Assembly (NCBI GenBank): GCA_903925205.1
Contig: CAIYEN010000279.1
Span: forward strand, 1 to 32,236
Source: an uncultured Opitutia bacterium
GTDB lineage: Bacteria; Verrucomicrobiota; Verrucomicrobiia; Opitutales; UBA953
Reading direction: 5' to 3'
Length of the DNA: 32,236 nt
This document shows, one piece after another, positions 18,871-27,851 of the stretch; within the stretch, counting starts at the first letter, position 1, and every line of letters starts with the position of its first letter. A program made the translations under genes and the position numbers. Below the pieces are notes generated by a model. That model was given only the letters and a program-made list of their open reading frames with translations. It was not told the DNA's origin and did no database searches.

Positions 18871-21800
18871 ATGAACACGTCCCCGCTGGATAGCGGGATG
18901 TCTGTTCAGCCACGCCGTGCCCTGACCGGCGTGCCCGCGCACGCTTGGGCGCCCGTGGCTTGTTCGGAAGGTGCGGCCCACGGCGTCATCGTCTTGCTGG
19001 CTTCCAACCTCGGGGCGGCCGAAACACTTGCGGAAGAGACCGCTCAACTCTTGACGCTGCTCAACGGTGCGCAGCCCGTCGCCCGCACCTTAACCGAGGC
19101 CGACGCCGCGGTACCCGCCTTCGAAGCGGACTGCGACTTACTGGGCGTGCTCTCCCTGCTGCGCCATGGAAGCCACGATGTCCAACGGCCGTTACTCATC
19201 GCCTGCACGCCAGGCTCCTTGGGACGTCGGTCCCCCGCCCCAGAAACCGCGGCCCGGGCGGAGATGGTCATCCGCAAAGGCGACACGCTCGAGCTGAAGG
19301 CCTTCGCCCAACGCCTCGCCGTGGATTTTGGCTATGACCATGAGGCACTCTGCGAACAACCCGGTGAATACGCCCTCCGCGGTGGCATCCTCGACGTCTA
19401 CCCGCTGAACGCCCAAATGCCCGTGCGCATCGACCTCTTCGGCGACAAGGTCGAATCGTTGCGGCCATTCGACCCCGCGACGCAACGGAGCGAAGGGGAA
19501 GTCGATGGCCTCGTGATTTGCGCCCCACGCGATGATTCTGGCCGCGGCGCCGAGGCCCCCTTCTTTAAGCACCTCCCGGCCGGCTCCTTGATTATAGCGG
19601 TCGACCGCTCACACGAAGACGTGCTGTGCGCCGAACTGCACACCACGAAACTCCCCCAGCTCATCCTGGAAGAATCCGATGAAGCCCCGACCGGCTACGA
19701 CAGTCAGGTACTCGAATGCCAACCCGCGGAGTCGCTGCTCATTGGCTCAGCCACCGAGGGCATCGAACATCGCCCCGCCCTCCTCCGCGCCGCCGCGGCC
19801 CTCGCCAAGGACGGCCGGCCTTGCCTGCTCACCGGAGACACAGATGGCTCAGTCGATCGCCTGAACACCGAAGTGAAAGCGTCCGCCATCCGCGGATTCA
19901 AACCGCGCGTCTGTGCGGGACGCTTCGGGGGCGGCCTCTTGCTGGCACCCGGAAAACTGGGCGGCCTACTGAAGGACGGCCTCGTCCTGCTCACGGAGCG
20001 GGAACTCTTCGGTCGGCGCAAGCGGCCGCTGGCCTCTTTGCCCCGTCGCCGGACCGCGGTCCGTGCTGCCATTGGGCGGGCGCTCGACTTCGGCGAACTC
20101 GCCGACGGCGACGCTTTGGTGCACGTCACCCAAGGCATTTGCCTCTTCCGTGGCATCAAAGCCCACGAACATAACGGACGCACCGAAGACTTCATCGGTT
20201 TGGAGTTTGCCGAGAAGTCGATGCTGCACCTCCCCGTCCGGGAGTCGCACCTGCTCTCCCGCTACATCGGCATCGGCCGAGCCACGCCCAAACTTTCCAA
20301 GCTCGGGGGCGGCGGCTGGGAACGCTCGCGGAAAGCCGCCGAGAAAGCCACTGCGGACCTCGCCGCGCAGTTGCTCGCAATGCAAGCGACGCGCTCCACC
20401 AAGCCCGGCATCGCCCACCCGAAAGACGCCGACCATGCTTGGATGGGCGAGTTTGAGCGCTCCTTCCCGCACCGCGAAACCCCCGACCAGACCCGCGCCA
20501 TTGCGGACGTGAAAGCGGACATGGAACGCCCCGCCCCGATGGATCGTCTCGTCAGTGGCGACGTCGGCTTCGGCAAAACCGAAGTCGCCCTCCGGGCGGC
20601 GTTCAAATGCGTGCTCGGTGGGCGCCAGGTCGCGATCCTCGCGCCCACCACCGTGCTCGCGCAGCAGCACTTCGAAAGTTTTCGGGAACGCCTCGCACGC
20701 TGGCCCATCTCCGTCGAACTCCTCAGCGGCTTCCGCACCGCCAAACAGAAGGCCACCGTGCGCGCCCGCGCCGCCGCGGGCACGGTCGACGTCGTGGTCG
20801 GCACCCACGCCCTCCTCTCCGACGGCACGTCCTTCGGCAAACTCGGCCTCGTGATCATCGACGAAGAACATCGCTTTGGCGTTCGGCACAAGGAACGCCT
20901 CAAAGAGATGCGGACGGAGGTCGATGTCCTCGCGATGAGCGCGACGCCGATTCCACGGACCCTCTACCTTGCGCTGGTAGGAGCCCGCGACCTAAGCGTC
21001 ATCGAGACGCCGCCCCGCGAACGCCTGCCCATCCGCACCATCGTCCGCAGCTACGATGAGAAACTGGTCCGCGATGCGGTGAAGGCCGAACTGGCCCGCG
21101 GTGGCCAAGTCTTCTACCTGCACAACCGGGTGGAAACTATCCGGGCCGTCGCCGAACGCCTCGCCGCCCTGGTCCCCAAAGCGCGCATCATCGTGGGCCA
21201 CGGCCAGATGGGTGCCGGTGAACTGGAGGAAACCATGTCCGCGTTCGTCGCCGGGGAGTACGACATCCTTGTCTGCACGACCATCATCGAGACCGGCCTC
21301 GATATCCCCAACTGCAATACGCTTATCATTGAAGGGGCCGACCGCTTTGGCCTCGCCCAGCTTTACCAGCTCCGTGGGCGCGTCGGCCGCTTCAATCGCC
21401 AAGCCTACGCCTACCTCTTCCTACATCGCCATGCGGCCTTGGTTGGCACCGCCCATCGCCGCCTCTCGGCCATCCGCCAATACAACCAGCTGGGCGCGGG
21501 CTTCCGCATCGCCATGCGCGACCTCGAGTTACGTGGGGCGGGTAACATCCTAGGCGCGGCCCAGAGTGGCCATGTCGCGAACGTCGGCTTCGACCTCTAT
21601 TGTCAATTACTTCGCCGCAGCGTCGCCAAGCTCCGCGGCGACCGCGGCGCGGGCGTCGACCGTTGCGAGGTGAACCTCGACTTCATCGACCACACCCAAG
21701 CGACCCTTGGCGTCGAGCAGGCCAACTCCAGCGCCGGCGAGGGCCCGTTGCTCACGGCGACGCTTCCGTCGGACTGGATTCCCGAAACCCGCTTACGCAT

Positions 21801-22131
21801 CGAAGCCTTCCGCAAGGTTGCACTGGCGACCGATGCAGCGGAGGTGGCCGAACTCCGGGCCAACCTCACGGACCGCTACGGTCGCCTGCCACCAGAAGCA
21901 GCGGCTTTTATCCAATTAGCGGAAATACGCTGCTTGGGCGAAGCCAAGGGTGTCACCTCCATCTCCACCGATGGGTCGACCCTCCGCTGTCTGCAAATCA
22001 GCCCCGGCCGTCCCCCGGAGCCCATCTTGGTCGGAAATCGCTTTCCCCGCTTGACCGTGAAGGACCCCCTGCGGAAACTCACGGAAATCCGTGGCTTCCT
22101 GTCGCGGCTGTCCGCACCTTCTGGCTCATGA
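18871..22131 (+). CDS. mfd: Transcription-repair coupling factor (Mfd)
   Basis: GEYALRGGILDVYPL; GDALVHVTQGICLFRGIKAHE (RNAP-interaction domain); LVSGDVGFGKTEVALRAAFK; IIDEEHRFGVRHKERLK; start may instead be ATG at 18898. Confidence 0.95.
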   Translation: MNTSPLDSGMSVQPRRALTGVPAHAWAPVACSEGAAHGVIVLLASNLGAAETLAEETAQLLTLLNGAQPVARTLTEADAAVPAFEADCDLLGVLSLLRHGSHDVQRPLLIACTPGSLGRRSPAPETAARAEMVIRKGDTLELKAFAQRLAVDFGYDHEALCEQPGEYALRGGILDVYPLNAQMPVRIDLFGDKVESLRPFDPATQRSEGEVDGLVICAPRDDSGRGAEAPFFKHLPAGSLIIAVDRSHEDVLCAELHTTKLPQLILEESDEAPTGYDSQVLECQPAESLLIGSATEGIEHRPALLRAAAALAKDGRPCLLTGDTDGSVDRLNTEVKASAIRGFKPRVCAGRFGGGLLLAPGKLGGLLKDGLVLLTERELFGRRKRPLASLPRRRTAVRAAIGRALDFGELADGDALVHVTQGICLFRGIKAHEHNGRTEDFIGLEFAEKSMLHLPVRESHLLSRYIGIGRATPKLSKLGGGGWERSRKAAEKATADLAAQLLAMQATRSTKPGIAHPKDADHAWMGEFERSFPHRETPDQTRAIADVKADMERPAPMDRLVSGDVGFGKTEVALRAAFKCVLGGRQVAILAPTTVLAQQHFESFRERLARWPISVELLSGFRTAKQKATVRARAAAGTVDVVVGTHALLSDGTSFGKLGLVIIDEEHRFGVRHKERLKEMRTEVDVLAMSATPIPRTLYLALVGARDLSVIETPPRERLPIRTIVRSYDEKLVRDAVKAELARGGQVFYLHNRVETIRAVAERLAALVPKARIIVGHGQMGAGELEETMSAFVAGEYDILVCTTIIETGLDIPNCNTLIIEGADRFGLAQLYQLRGRVGRFNRQAYAYLFLHRHAALVGTAHRRLSAIRQYNQLGAGFRIAMRDLELRGAGNILGAAQSGHVANVGFDLYCQLLRRSVAKLRGDRGAGVDRCEVNLDFIDHTQATLGVEQANSSAGEGPLLTATLPSDWIPETRLRIEAFRKVALATDAAEVAELRANLTDRYGRLPPEAAAFIQLAEIRCLGEAKGVTSISTDGSTLRCLQISPGRPPEPILVGNRFPRLTVKDPLRKLTEIRGFLSRLSAPSGS

Positions 22132-23213
22132 ACGCACTTTCTCTCTCCTGCCTCCTGCTCGGTGCCGCCACCGTGGGCTTCGCGCAAGCCCTGCCGAAGA
22201 CGCCAGAGGAACTCGCGGCCGCCAAGCGCTGGACCGAACTCAACGTTGACCGTATCACCGGCAACGCCAACGGCCAGCCGATCACTCTTTCGGACTTACG
22301 CCGGCAGCTCGAACCCTTCGTGAATGAAATCCGGCGCGAGAACAAGTCCGACGCTGAATTCAACAAGGTGATTGAAGCCTACAGCAATGAAACGCTGAAA
22401 CAGACTACCGACCGTCAGTTGGTCATCGCCGAATTTAAGACCAGCACCGGCAAGGTCCCCACCTCGTATATCGATGGGGACATCGAGGAGACCATTCGCC
22501 GCGACTACGGCGGCGATCGCAACCGCTTCGTTGCCTCTCTACGGGGACAAGGACTCACGCCCCTCTCCTACCGTAAGCTGATCGAGGACCGTATTATCTT
22601 CGAATACATGGTGGCACAGGTTCGCCGCACGGCCCTCGAAGTCGGCCCGGGCAAGCTCTACGCATACTACGATACGCATAAAGAGGAGTTCACGCGCAAG
22701 GAGAGCATCAACTTGCGACAGATCACGCTCATCCAAGGCGCCAGTGAGACCACCGCAGAAGCCAAGGCTCGGGCCGAGGCCTGGGCGGCCGCGCTCCGCG
22801 ACCCAGCGCAGATCCCCGCGACCCTGACACGCTTCAAAGTCACCGCCCGCAAGCCGCTAACCGCCCCCGGCTTCGCCGAGGTCGCCGAAGCTATCAGCAC
22901 CGACGACTTCGCCAAGCAAGGCGGCGACACGGGCTGGAAGCCGCTCGAGGAAATAAACGAACGCGTGGTCTCCGTGGTCCGCAAACTGCGCGACGGCGAG
23001 GTCTCCGAAGCCCTCCAATTCGATATCCCAGGCAGCGCGACGATGTGGTTCATCCTCAAGCGCGAGGGCTTCAAGACCGCTGGCACCGATACGCTCGACG
23101 ACCCCAAGGTCCGCCAATTCGTGGAAGATCGTGTGCGGGCGCTGGCGATGAAAGAAGCCACCGAAAAGTGGTTGGCCGAGCTCCGCGCTAAGCACTACGT
23201 GGAATACCGCTGA
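22128..23213 (+). CDS. SurA/PpiC-like periplasmic chaperone/peptidyl-prolyl isomerase
   Basis: MNALSLSCLLLGAATVGFAQA signal peptide; DRITGNANGQPITLSDLRRQL; NLRQITLIQGASETTAEAKARAEAWAAAL parvulin-like segment; ATGA overlap with mfd. Confidence 0.8.
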   Translation: MNALSLSCLLLGAATVGFAQALPKTPEELAAAKRWTELNVDRITGNANGQPITLSDLRRQLEPFVNEIRRENKSDAEFNKVIEAYSNETLKQTTDRQLVIAEFKTSTGKVPTSYIDGDIEETIRRDYGGDRNRFVASLRGQGLTPLSYRKLIEDRIIFEYMVAQVRRTALEVGPGKLYAYYDTHKEEFTRKESINLRQITLIQGASETTAEAKARAEAWAAALRDPAQIPATLTRFKVTARKPLTAPGFAEVAEAISTDDFAKQGGDTGWKPLEEINERVVSVVRKLRDGEVSEALQFDIPGSATMWFILKREGFKTAGTDTLDDPKVRQFVEDRVRALAMKEATEKWLAELRAKHYVEYR

Positions 23214-23214
23214 G

Positions 23215-24690
23215 ATGCCCGCAGCACCCTCCGCCTTCCGTTGCCGCGCCTTTCCGCAACGGTCTGCCGGCGTGCTGTTGCACCCGACCGCCCTACCGGG
23301 CCCAGGCCCCATTGGGACGCTCGGCGCGGAAGCCCATCGCTTCATTGAAGCTTTAGCCGCGGGCGGTTTCACCTGGTGGCAAGTCTGCCCGCTCGGGCCC
23401 ACTGGTTACGGCGACTCGCCCTACCAAGCCTTATCCATCTTCGCGGGAAACCCCTACCTCCTTGACCTCCGTGACCTCGAGCGCCGCGGCTTCCTGACGA
23501 AGGCGGAAGTCGCCAGTGTCCAACGCGGAACCGACCACCACACGGATTATGGCCGCCTCTGGCATGAACTCCGCCCCCTGCTCAAGCTGGCCGGCAGCCG
23601 GGCCGCGCAGGCCCTCGCTCCGGCGGCGAACTTCCAGCAATTCCAAATCGGGCATGCCGCTTGGCTTACGGCTTGGTGTCAATTCTCCGCACTCCGCGAG
23701 CAGAATGGTTTCACGGCACCCTCGACTTGGACCACCACAGTGGCCGATGCGACCCTCTGCGCCGAAGCGGCGGCGCTACAGTTCCTCTTCGCCGAACAAT
23801 GGCAGGCCTTACGTGCGCAAGCACAGCGCCACGGCATCCGCCTCATGGGCGATGAACCCATCTATGTCTCGGCGGATGGGTGCGACGTACGGGCCCACCC
23901 GCAACTCTTCCAGCTCGATGCTCTGGGCCGACCCACGGCGGTCGCCGGCGTACCTCCAGACTACTTTGCGGAAGACGGCCAGCTTTGGGGCAATCCGCTC
24001 TACGATTGGACCGCCCATGCGGCCGACGGCTTCGCTTGGTGGCAGGCACGCGTGCACCACGACCTGCAGCTTTTTGATGCCGTCCGCATCGACCACTTTC
24101 GTGGCCTCTGCGACTACTGGAGCGTCCCCGCTGGCGCGCCCAACGCCCGCGGGGGCACTTGGCACGATGGTCCGGGGCTAGCGTTCACAGTGGCCATGGG
24201 CGACTTGCCGCTGGTGGCCGAAGACCTCGGGCTGCTCTCACCGGGCGTGGACCTCCTCCGGAAGGCCTCCGGCCTGCCAGGAATGGCGGTACTGCAGTTT
24301 GGCTTCGGCGGATCGGCCGATAACCCGCATCACCCGGATAACGTCACGGCCGACCGCGTCGTCTATACGGGCACGCACGACAATGATACCCTCCGAGGTT
24401 GGCTCGCGACCGCTTCCCCGGAGGAACAAGCCAACTTGCAGGAGTTCCTCGGGGCCGTGGACGACGTACCCAGCGCCTTGACTGACGCGGTCCTCGCCAC
24501 GCCAGCCATTTGCGCCATCCTACCCATTCAGGACCTCCTAGGCCTAGGCACGACGGCCCGCTTTAATACTCCCGGTAACCCGCAAGGTAACTGGACTTGG
24601 CGCCTGACCGATAGCGAATTCGCGGCGCTCACCCGCACCCTGCCTGCTTGGCGTCCGCGCTTGGCGCAGTGCCAGCGGCTCAACGCGTAA
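23215..24690 (+). CDS. malQ: 4-alpha-glucanotransferase
   Basis: GVLLHPTALPGPGPIGTLG...WWQVCPLGPTGYGDSPYQALSIFAGNPYLLDL...RLMGDEPIYVSADGCDV...VRIDHFRGLCDYW...VYTGTHDNDTLRGW. Confidence 0.95.
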   Translation: MPAAPSAFRCRAFPQRSAGVLLHPTALPGPGPIGTLGAEAHRFIEALAAGGFTWWQVCPLGPTGYGDSPYQALSIFAGNPYLLDLRDLERRGFLTKAEVASVQRGTDHHTDYGRLWHELRPLLKLAGSRAAQALAPAANFQQFQIGHAAWLTAWCQFSALREQNGFTAPSTWTTTVADATLCAEAAALQFLFAEQWQALRAQAQRHGIRLMGDEPIYVSADGCDVRAHPQLFQLDALGRPTAVAGVPPDYFAEDGQLWGNPLYDWTAHAADGFAWWQARVHHDLQLFDAVRIDHFRGLCDYWSVPAGAPNARGGTWHDGPGLAFTVAMGDLPLVAEDLGLLSPGVDLLRKASGLPGMAVLQFGFGGSADNPHHPDNVTADRVVYTGTHDNDTLRGWLATASPEEQANLQEFLGAVDDVPSALTDAVLATPAICAILPIQDLLGLGTTARFNTPGNPQGNWTWRLTDSEFAALTRTLPAWRPRLAQCQRLNA

Positions 24691-26356
24691 GCCGGCGGTA
24701 CTTGGGACGGCGGGGGGTATCGGAGTCCTCGCCTAAGCGACGGCGCCGCGACTCTAGGTAGTCGCCGTAGTTACCTTCGTGCCAAACGAGTTTACCGTCA
24801 TCCTCAAAGGCCAAGATATGCGTCGCCACGCGATCCAAGAACCAGCGATCGTGTGAAATCACCACCGCGCAACCAGCGAAAGACTCTAACGCATCTTCCA
24901 ACGCGCGAATGGTGTTCACATCCAAGTCATTGGTCGGTTCGTCAAGGAGCAGTACGTTGGCGCCGGCCTTAATCAACCGGGCGAGGTGAATGCGATTGCG
25001 TTCACCGCCCGACATCAGCCCGACCTTGCGCTGTTGCACGTCGCCCGTGAAACCAAAGCGAGCCGCGTAAGCGCGGGCGGGGACAATGACCTTACCGAGG
25101 TGCACCATGTCCTGGCCATCTGAGATGGCTTCCCAGAGGGCCTTGTCCGCGGGCAAGGAATCACGCGATTGATCAACGTGCGCAATCTTGACCGTGTCCC
25201 CTAAAGTCAGCGTGCCCTTATCGGGCTTCTCTTGGCCGGTGATCAGGCGAAAGAGGGTCGTCTTACCCGCGCCGTTCGGGCCGATAATACCGACGATACC
25301 GCCCGCCGGCAGCGAGAAGTTGACGTCCTCCATCAGCACGCGGTCGCCATAAGCTTTCATCAAACCCTTGGCCTCAATCACGGCGCCCCCGAGGCGCGGG
25401 CCGGGCGGAATCCAAATCTCCGCCTTACTCTCGGTCTGCGCCTGATCCTGCGTGAGCATCTGCTCATAGGCACGCAAGCGGGCCTTGTTCTTCGCCACGC
25501 GGGCCTTGGGCGAAGAGCCCGCCCATTCGCGCTCGCGTTCCATCGAGCGCGAGCGGGCGATGGACTGCTTTTCTTCCATCTCAATCCGCTTCTGCTTTTG
25601 CTCGAGCCAAGAGGAGTAATTGCCCTTCCAGGGCACCCCGCGACCACGGTCGAGTTCCAGGATCCAGCCCGCCACGTTGTCGAGGAAGTAACGGTCGTGC
25701 GTAATTGCAATGACCGTCCCCTTGTAATTTTGTAGGTGGCGCTCCAACCAGGCCACGGTATCGGCATCGAGGTGATTGGTCGGTTCGTCGAGGAGGAGGA
25801 TGTCTGGCTCCATCAGCAACAAGCGGCATAAGGCCACGCGGCGCTTTTCCCCGCCGGACAAAGAAGCCACCACCGCGTCAGGGGCGGGGCAGCGCAGGGC
25901 TTCAAGGGCCATCTCAATACGCGCGTCTAGGTCCCAGCCGCCCCGGGCGTCGAGGATGGCTTGAATTTCCCCTTGGCGGGCCAGAATCCGCTCCTGCTCC
26001 TTGGCGTCATCGGTTTCCGAGACCTTCACAAAAGTATCATCATACTCCTCCAGCAGCGCCTTCATCTCCGACACGGCTTCCTTGACGCATTCAGCGACCG
26101 TCTTGGTTTCATCAAGGCGCGGCTCTTGGGCGAGGTAGCCCAACGTGTAGCCCGGGACCGCACTGATTTCACCGTCAAACTCCTTGTCCTCACCCGCCAT
26201 GATTTTGAGCAAGGTCGACTTACCCGAACCGTTGAGGCCGAGGACGCCGATCTTAGCGCCAAAGAAGTACGATAGGGAGATATCCCGGAAGACCGGCTTC
26301 TTCTCGAAGTGCTTGGTCACACCCGTCATGGTAAAAATCACCTTTTCGTCAGCCAT
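24680..26356 (-). CDS. ettA: ABC-F ATPase, energy-dependent translational throttle protein EttA
   Basis: IFTMTGVTKHFEKKPVFRDISLSYFFGAKIGVLGLNGSGKSTLLKIMAG; two Walker A, two SGGE(K/R) signatures and LLLDEPTNHLD / LLLDEPTNDLD. Confidence 0.95.
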   Translation of the reverse strand: MADEKVIFTMTGVTKHFEKKPVFRDISLSYFFGAKIGVLGLNGSGKSTLLKIMAGEDKEFDGEISAVPGYTLGYLAQEPRLDETKTVAECVKEAVSEMKALLEEYDDTFVKVSETDDAKEQERILARQGEIQAILDARGGWDLDARIEMALEALRCPAPDAVVASLSGGEKRRVALCRLLLMEPDILLLDEPTNHLDADTVAWLERHLQNYKGTVIAITHDRYFLDNVAGWILELDRGRGVPWKGNYSSWLEQKQKRIEMEEKQSIARSRSMEREREWAGSSPKARVAKNKARLRAYEQMLTQDQAQTESKAEIWIPPGPRLGGAVIEAKGLMKAYGDRVLMEDVNFSLPAGGIVGIIGPNGAGKTTLFRLITGQEKPDKGTLTLGDTVKIAHVDQSRDSLPADKALWEAISDGQDMVHLGKVIVPARAYAARFGFTGDVQQRKVGLMSGGERNRIHLARLIKAGANVLLLDEPTNDLDVNTIRALEDALESFAGCAVVISHDRWFLDRVATHILAFEDDGKLVWHEGNYGDYLESRRRRLGEDSDTPRRPKYRRLTR

Positions 26357-26429
26357 GGGGGTGGAGGTTTACCGAAGAACCCCCGGGGGCAAGCGGAACC
26401 CACCCCCTCCCCCGCTTAGGGGTCCCGCC

Positions 26430-26458
26430 TTGACAGGCTCTGCTCCAAGGGGCATATC
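26430..26458 (+). promoter_or_regulatory. Candidate sigma70-type promoter for nusA (TTGACA-N17-CATATC)
   Basis: Perfect -35 at 26430-26435, 17-nt spacer, weak (3/6) -10 at 26453-26458. Confidence 0.4.
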
Positions 26459-26470
26459 CCAAGTCCTAGT

Positions 26471-26512
26471 CACCTTTCCATAAGGTGGGTCCAGTCCGGA
26501 CCCGCCTTTTTT
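26471..26512 (+). terminator. Intrinsic terminator with competing upstream hairpin in the nusA leader (candidate attenuator)
   Basis: Terminator AAGGTGGGTCC (26482-26492)-agtcc-GGACCCGCC(TT) then T6 (26507-26512); alternative hairpin CACCTT (26471-26476)-tccat-AAGGTG (26482-26487). Confidence 0.7.
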
Positions 26513-26547
26513 GTCGCCCATTTTCTCACCACACCACCCGTATACCC

Positions 26548-27804
26548 ATGAGCGTAGACATTAAGCCCTACCTGCAATACCTCGAAAAGGAAAAGAATAT
26601 CCCCAAGGATGAAGCCTGCGCGCTCATCGCCGAAGCCATCAAGTCTTCCGTCGAGAAGTCCGTCCTCGCGGGCCAAAACATCGAGGTCATCGCCGACCCC
26701 GCCACCGGCAAACTCGATGCCTTTGCGGTCTATATCGTCAGCGACTCCCCGTCCGACCCCTTAAAGGAAATCAACCCCGTCGCCGCCACCGCCCTCAAGG
26801 CCGACGCCAAGATCGGCGAAGAAGTCCGCCGCCCGATTGCCGTGTCCGACCTCGGTCGCATCGCGGCCATGAGCACCAAGCAGCTCCTCAACCAGCGCTT
26901 CCGTAAGATCGAGAAGGACCAAGTCTTCAAGGAGTATAAGGATAAGATCGGCGATATCGTCACTGGCACGGTGCGCCGTAACGACCGCGGCAACGTCGTC
27001 GTCGAGCTCGGCTCCGCTGAAGCCGTCCTGACCCGCGCCGAAAGTTGCCAAGGCGAAATCTTCCGCACGGGCGACCGTATCCGCTGCCTCCTCCTCGAAA
27101 TCCGCGAAGACACCCAGCGTGGCCGGGAATTCGTCCTTTCCCGCGCCCACCCGAATTTCGTCCGCCGCCTCCTCGAGCTAGAAGTCGCTGAAATCGCTGA
27201 TAAAACGGTCAAAATCGCGGCAATGGCGCGCGACCCCGGCTACCGCACCAAGATTGCGGTCGACTCCTCCGACCCCAAGGTAGACCCCGTCGGCGCCTGC
27301 GTTGGTGCTCGTGGCGCTCGCGTCCGCAACATCGTGAAGGAACTCAACGGCGAAAAGATCGACATCATCCGCTGGCGCCCCGAGCCCCTGCAGTTGCTTG
27401 AAGAAGCCATCCGCCCGGCCAAGCCTCGCAACGTGCACGTCGACGAGCGTAACCGCCTCATCCACTTCGAAGTCGATGAAGACGACATGCGCATCGCCAT
27501 CGGCTCCAAGGGTCGCAACGCCCGCCTGACGTCCAAGCTCATGGGCTGGCGCCTCGACATCACGAAGTCGACACGCGCTCCCGAAAGCGTGGACGCCCAG
27601 CTCGGCGAAAAGGCCCTGCGCCTCGCCGCTCAATTGCAACTATCGCCTGACCTCATCGCTAAGTTCGTCGGCCTCGGCATCGCCGAACTCGCCGCCTTCA
27701 GCGATGTGACTGCCGAAGACTTGGTTGGAACCTCGATCACCGAGGATGAATTCAACACCGTCCTCGCTGCCGTCGCCAAGGCCAAGACCGCTGGCCAGGC
27801 CTAA
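26548..27804 (+). CDS. nusA: Transcription termination/antitermination protein NusA
   Basis: MSVDIKPYLQYLEKEKNIPKDEACALIAEAIKSS; S1 (KIGDIVTGTVRRNDRGNVVVELG), KH (VDPVGACVGARGARVRNIVKELNGEKIDIIRW); ORF-track start at 26485 lies inside the terminator hairpin. Confidence 0.95.
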   Translation: MSVDIKPYLQYLEKEKNIPKDEACALIAEAIKSSVEKSVLAGQNIEVIADPATGKLDAFAVYIVSDSPSDPLKEINPVAATALKADAKIGEEVRRPIAVSDLGRIAAMSTKQLLNQRFRKIEKDQVFKEYKDKIGDIVTGTVRRNDRGNVVVELGSAEAVLTRAESCQGEIFRTGDRIRCLLLEIREDTQRGREFVLSRAHPNFVRRLLELEVAEIADKTVKIAAMARDPGYRTKIAVDSSDPKVDPVGACVGARGARVRNIVKELNGEKIDIIRWRPEPLQLLEEAIRPAKPRNVHVDERNRLIHFEVDEDDMRIAIGSKGRNARLTSKLMGWRLDITKSTRAPESVDAQLGEKALRLAAQLQLSPDLIAKFVGLGIAELAAFSDVTAEDLVGTSITEDEFNTVLAAVAKAKTAGQA

Positions 27805-27851
27805 GTCTGGCGCAGACTCCGCTCCCTCTACCGTCCACCCAGTACCTGCAC

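Noticed and set aside
19966-20889. 307-aa minus-strand ORF
   Set aside because: Antisense shadow of mfd; no recognisable domain.
21600-22127. 5' extension of the SurA-like ORF (537 aa in the track)
   Set aside because: Overlaps the mfd C-terminus; the signal peptide begins at ATG 22128, giving an ATGA overlap typical of operons.
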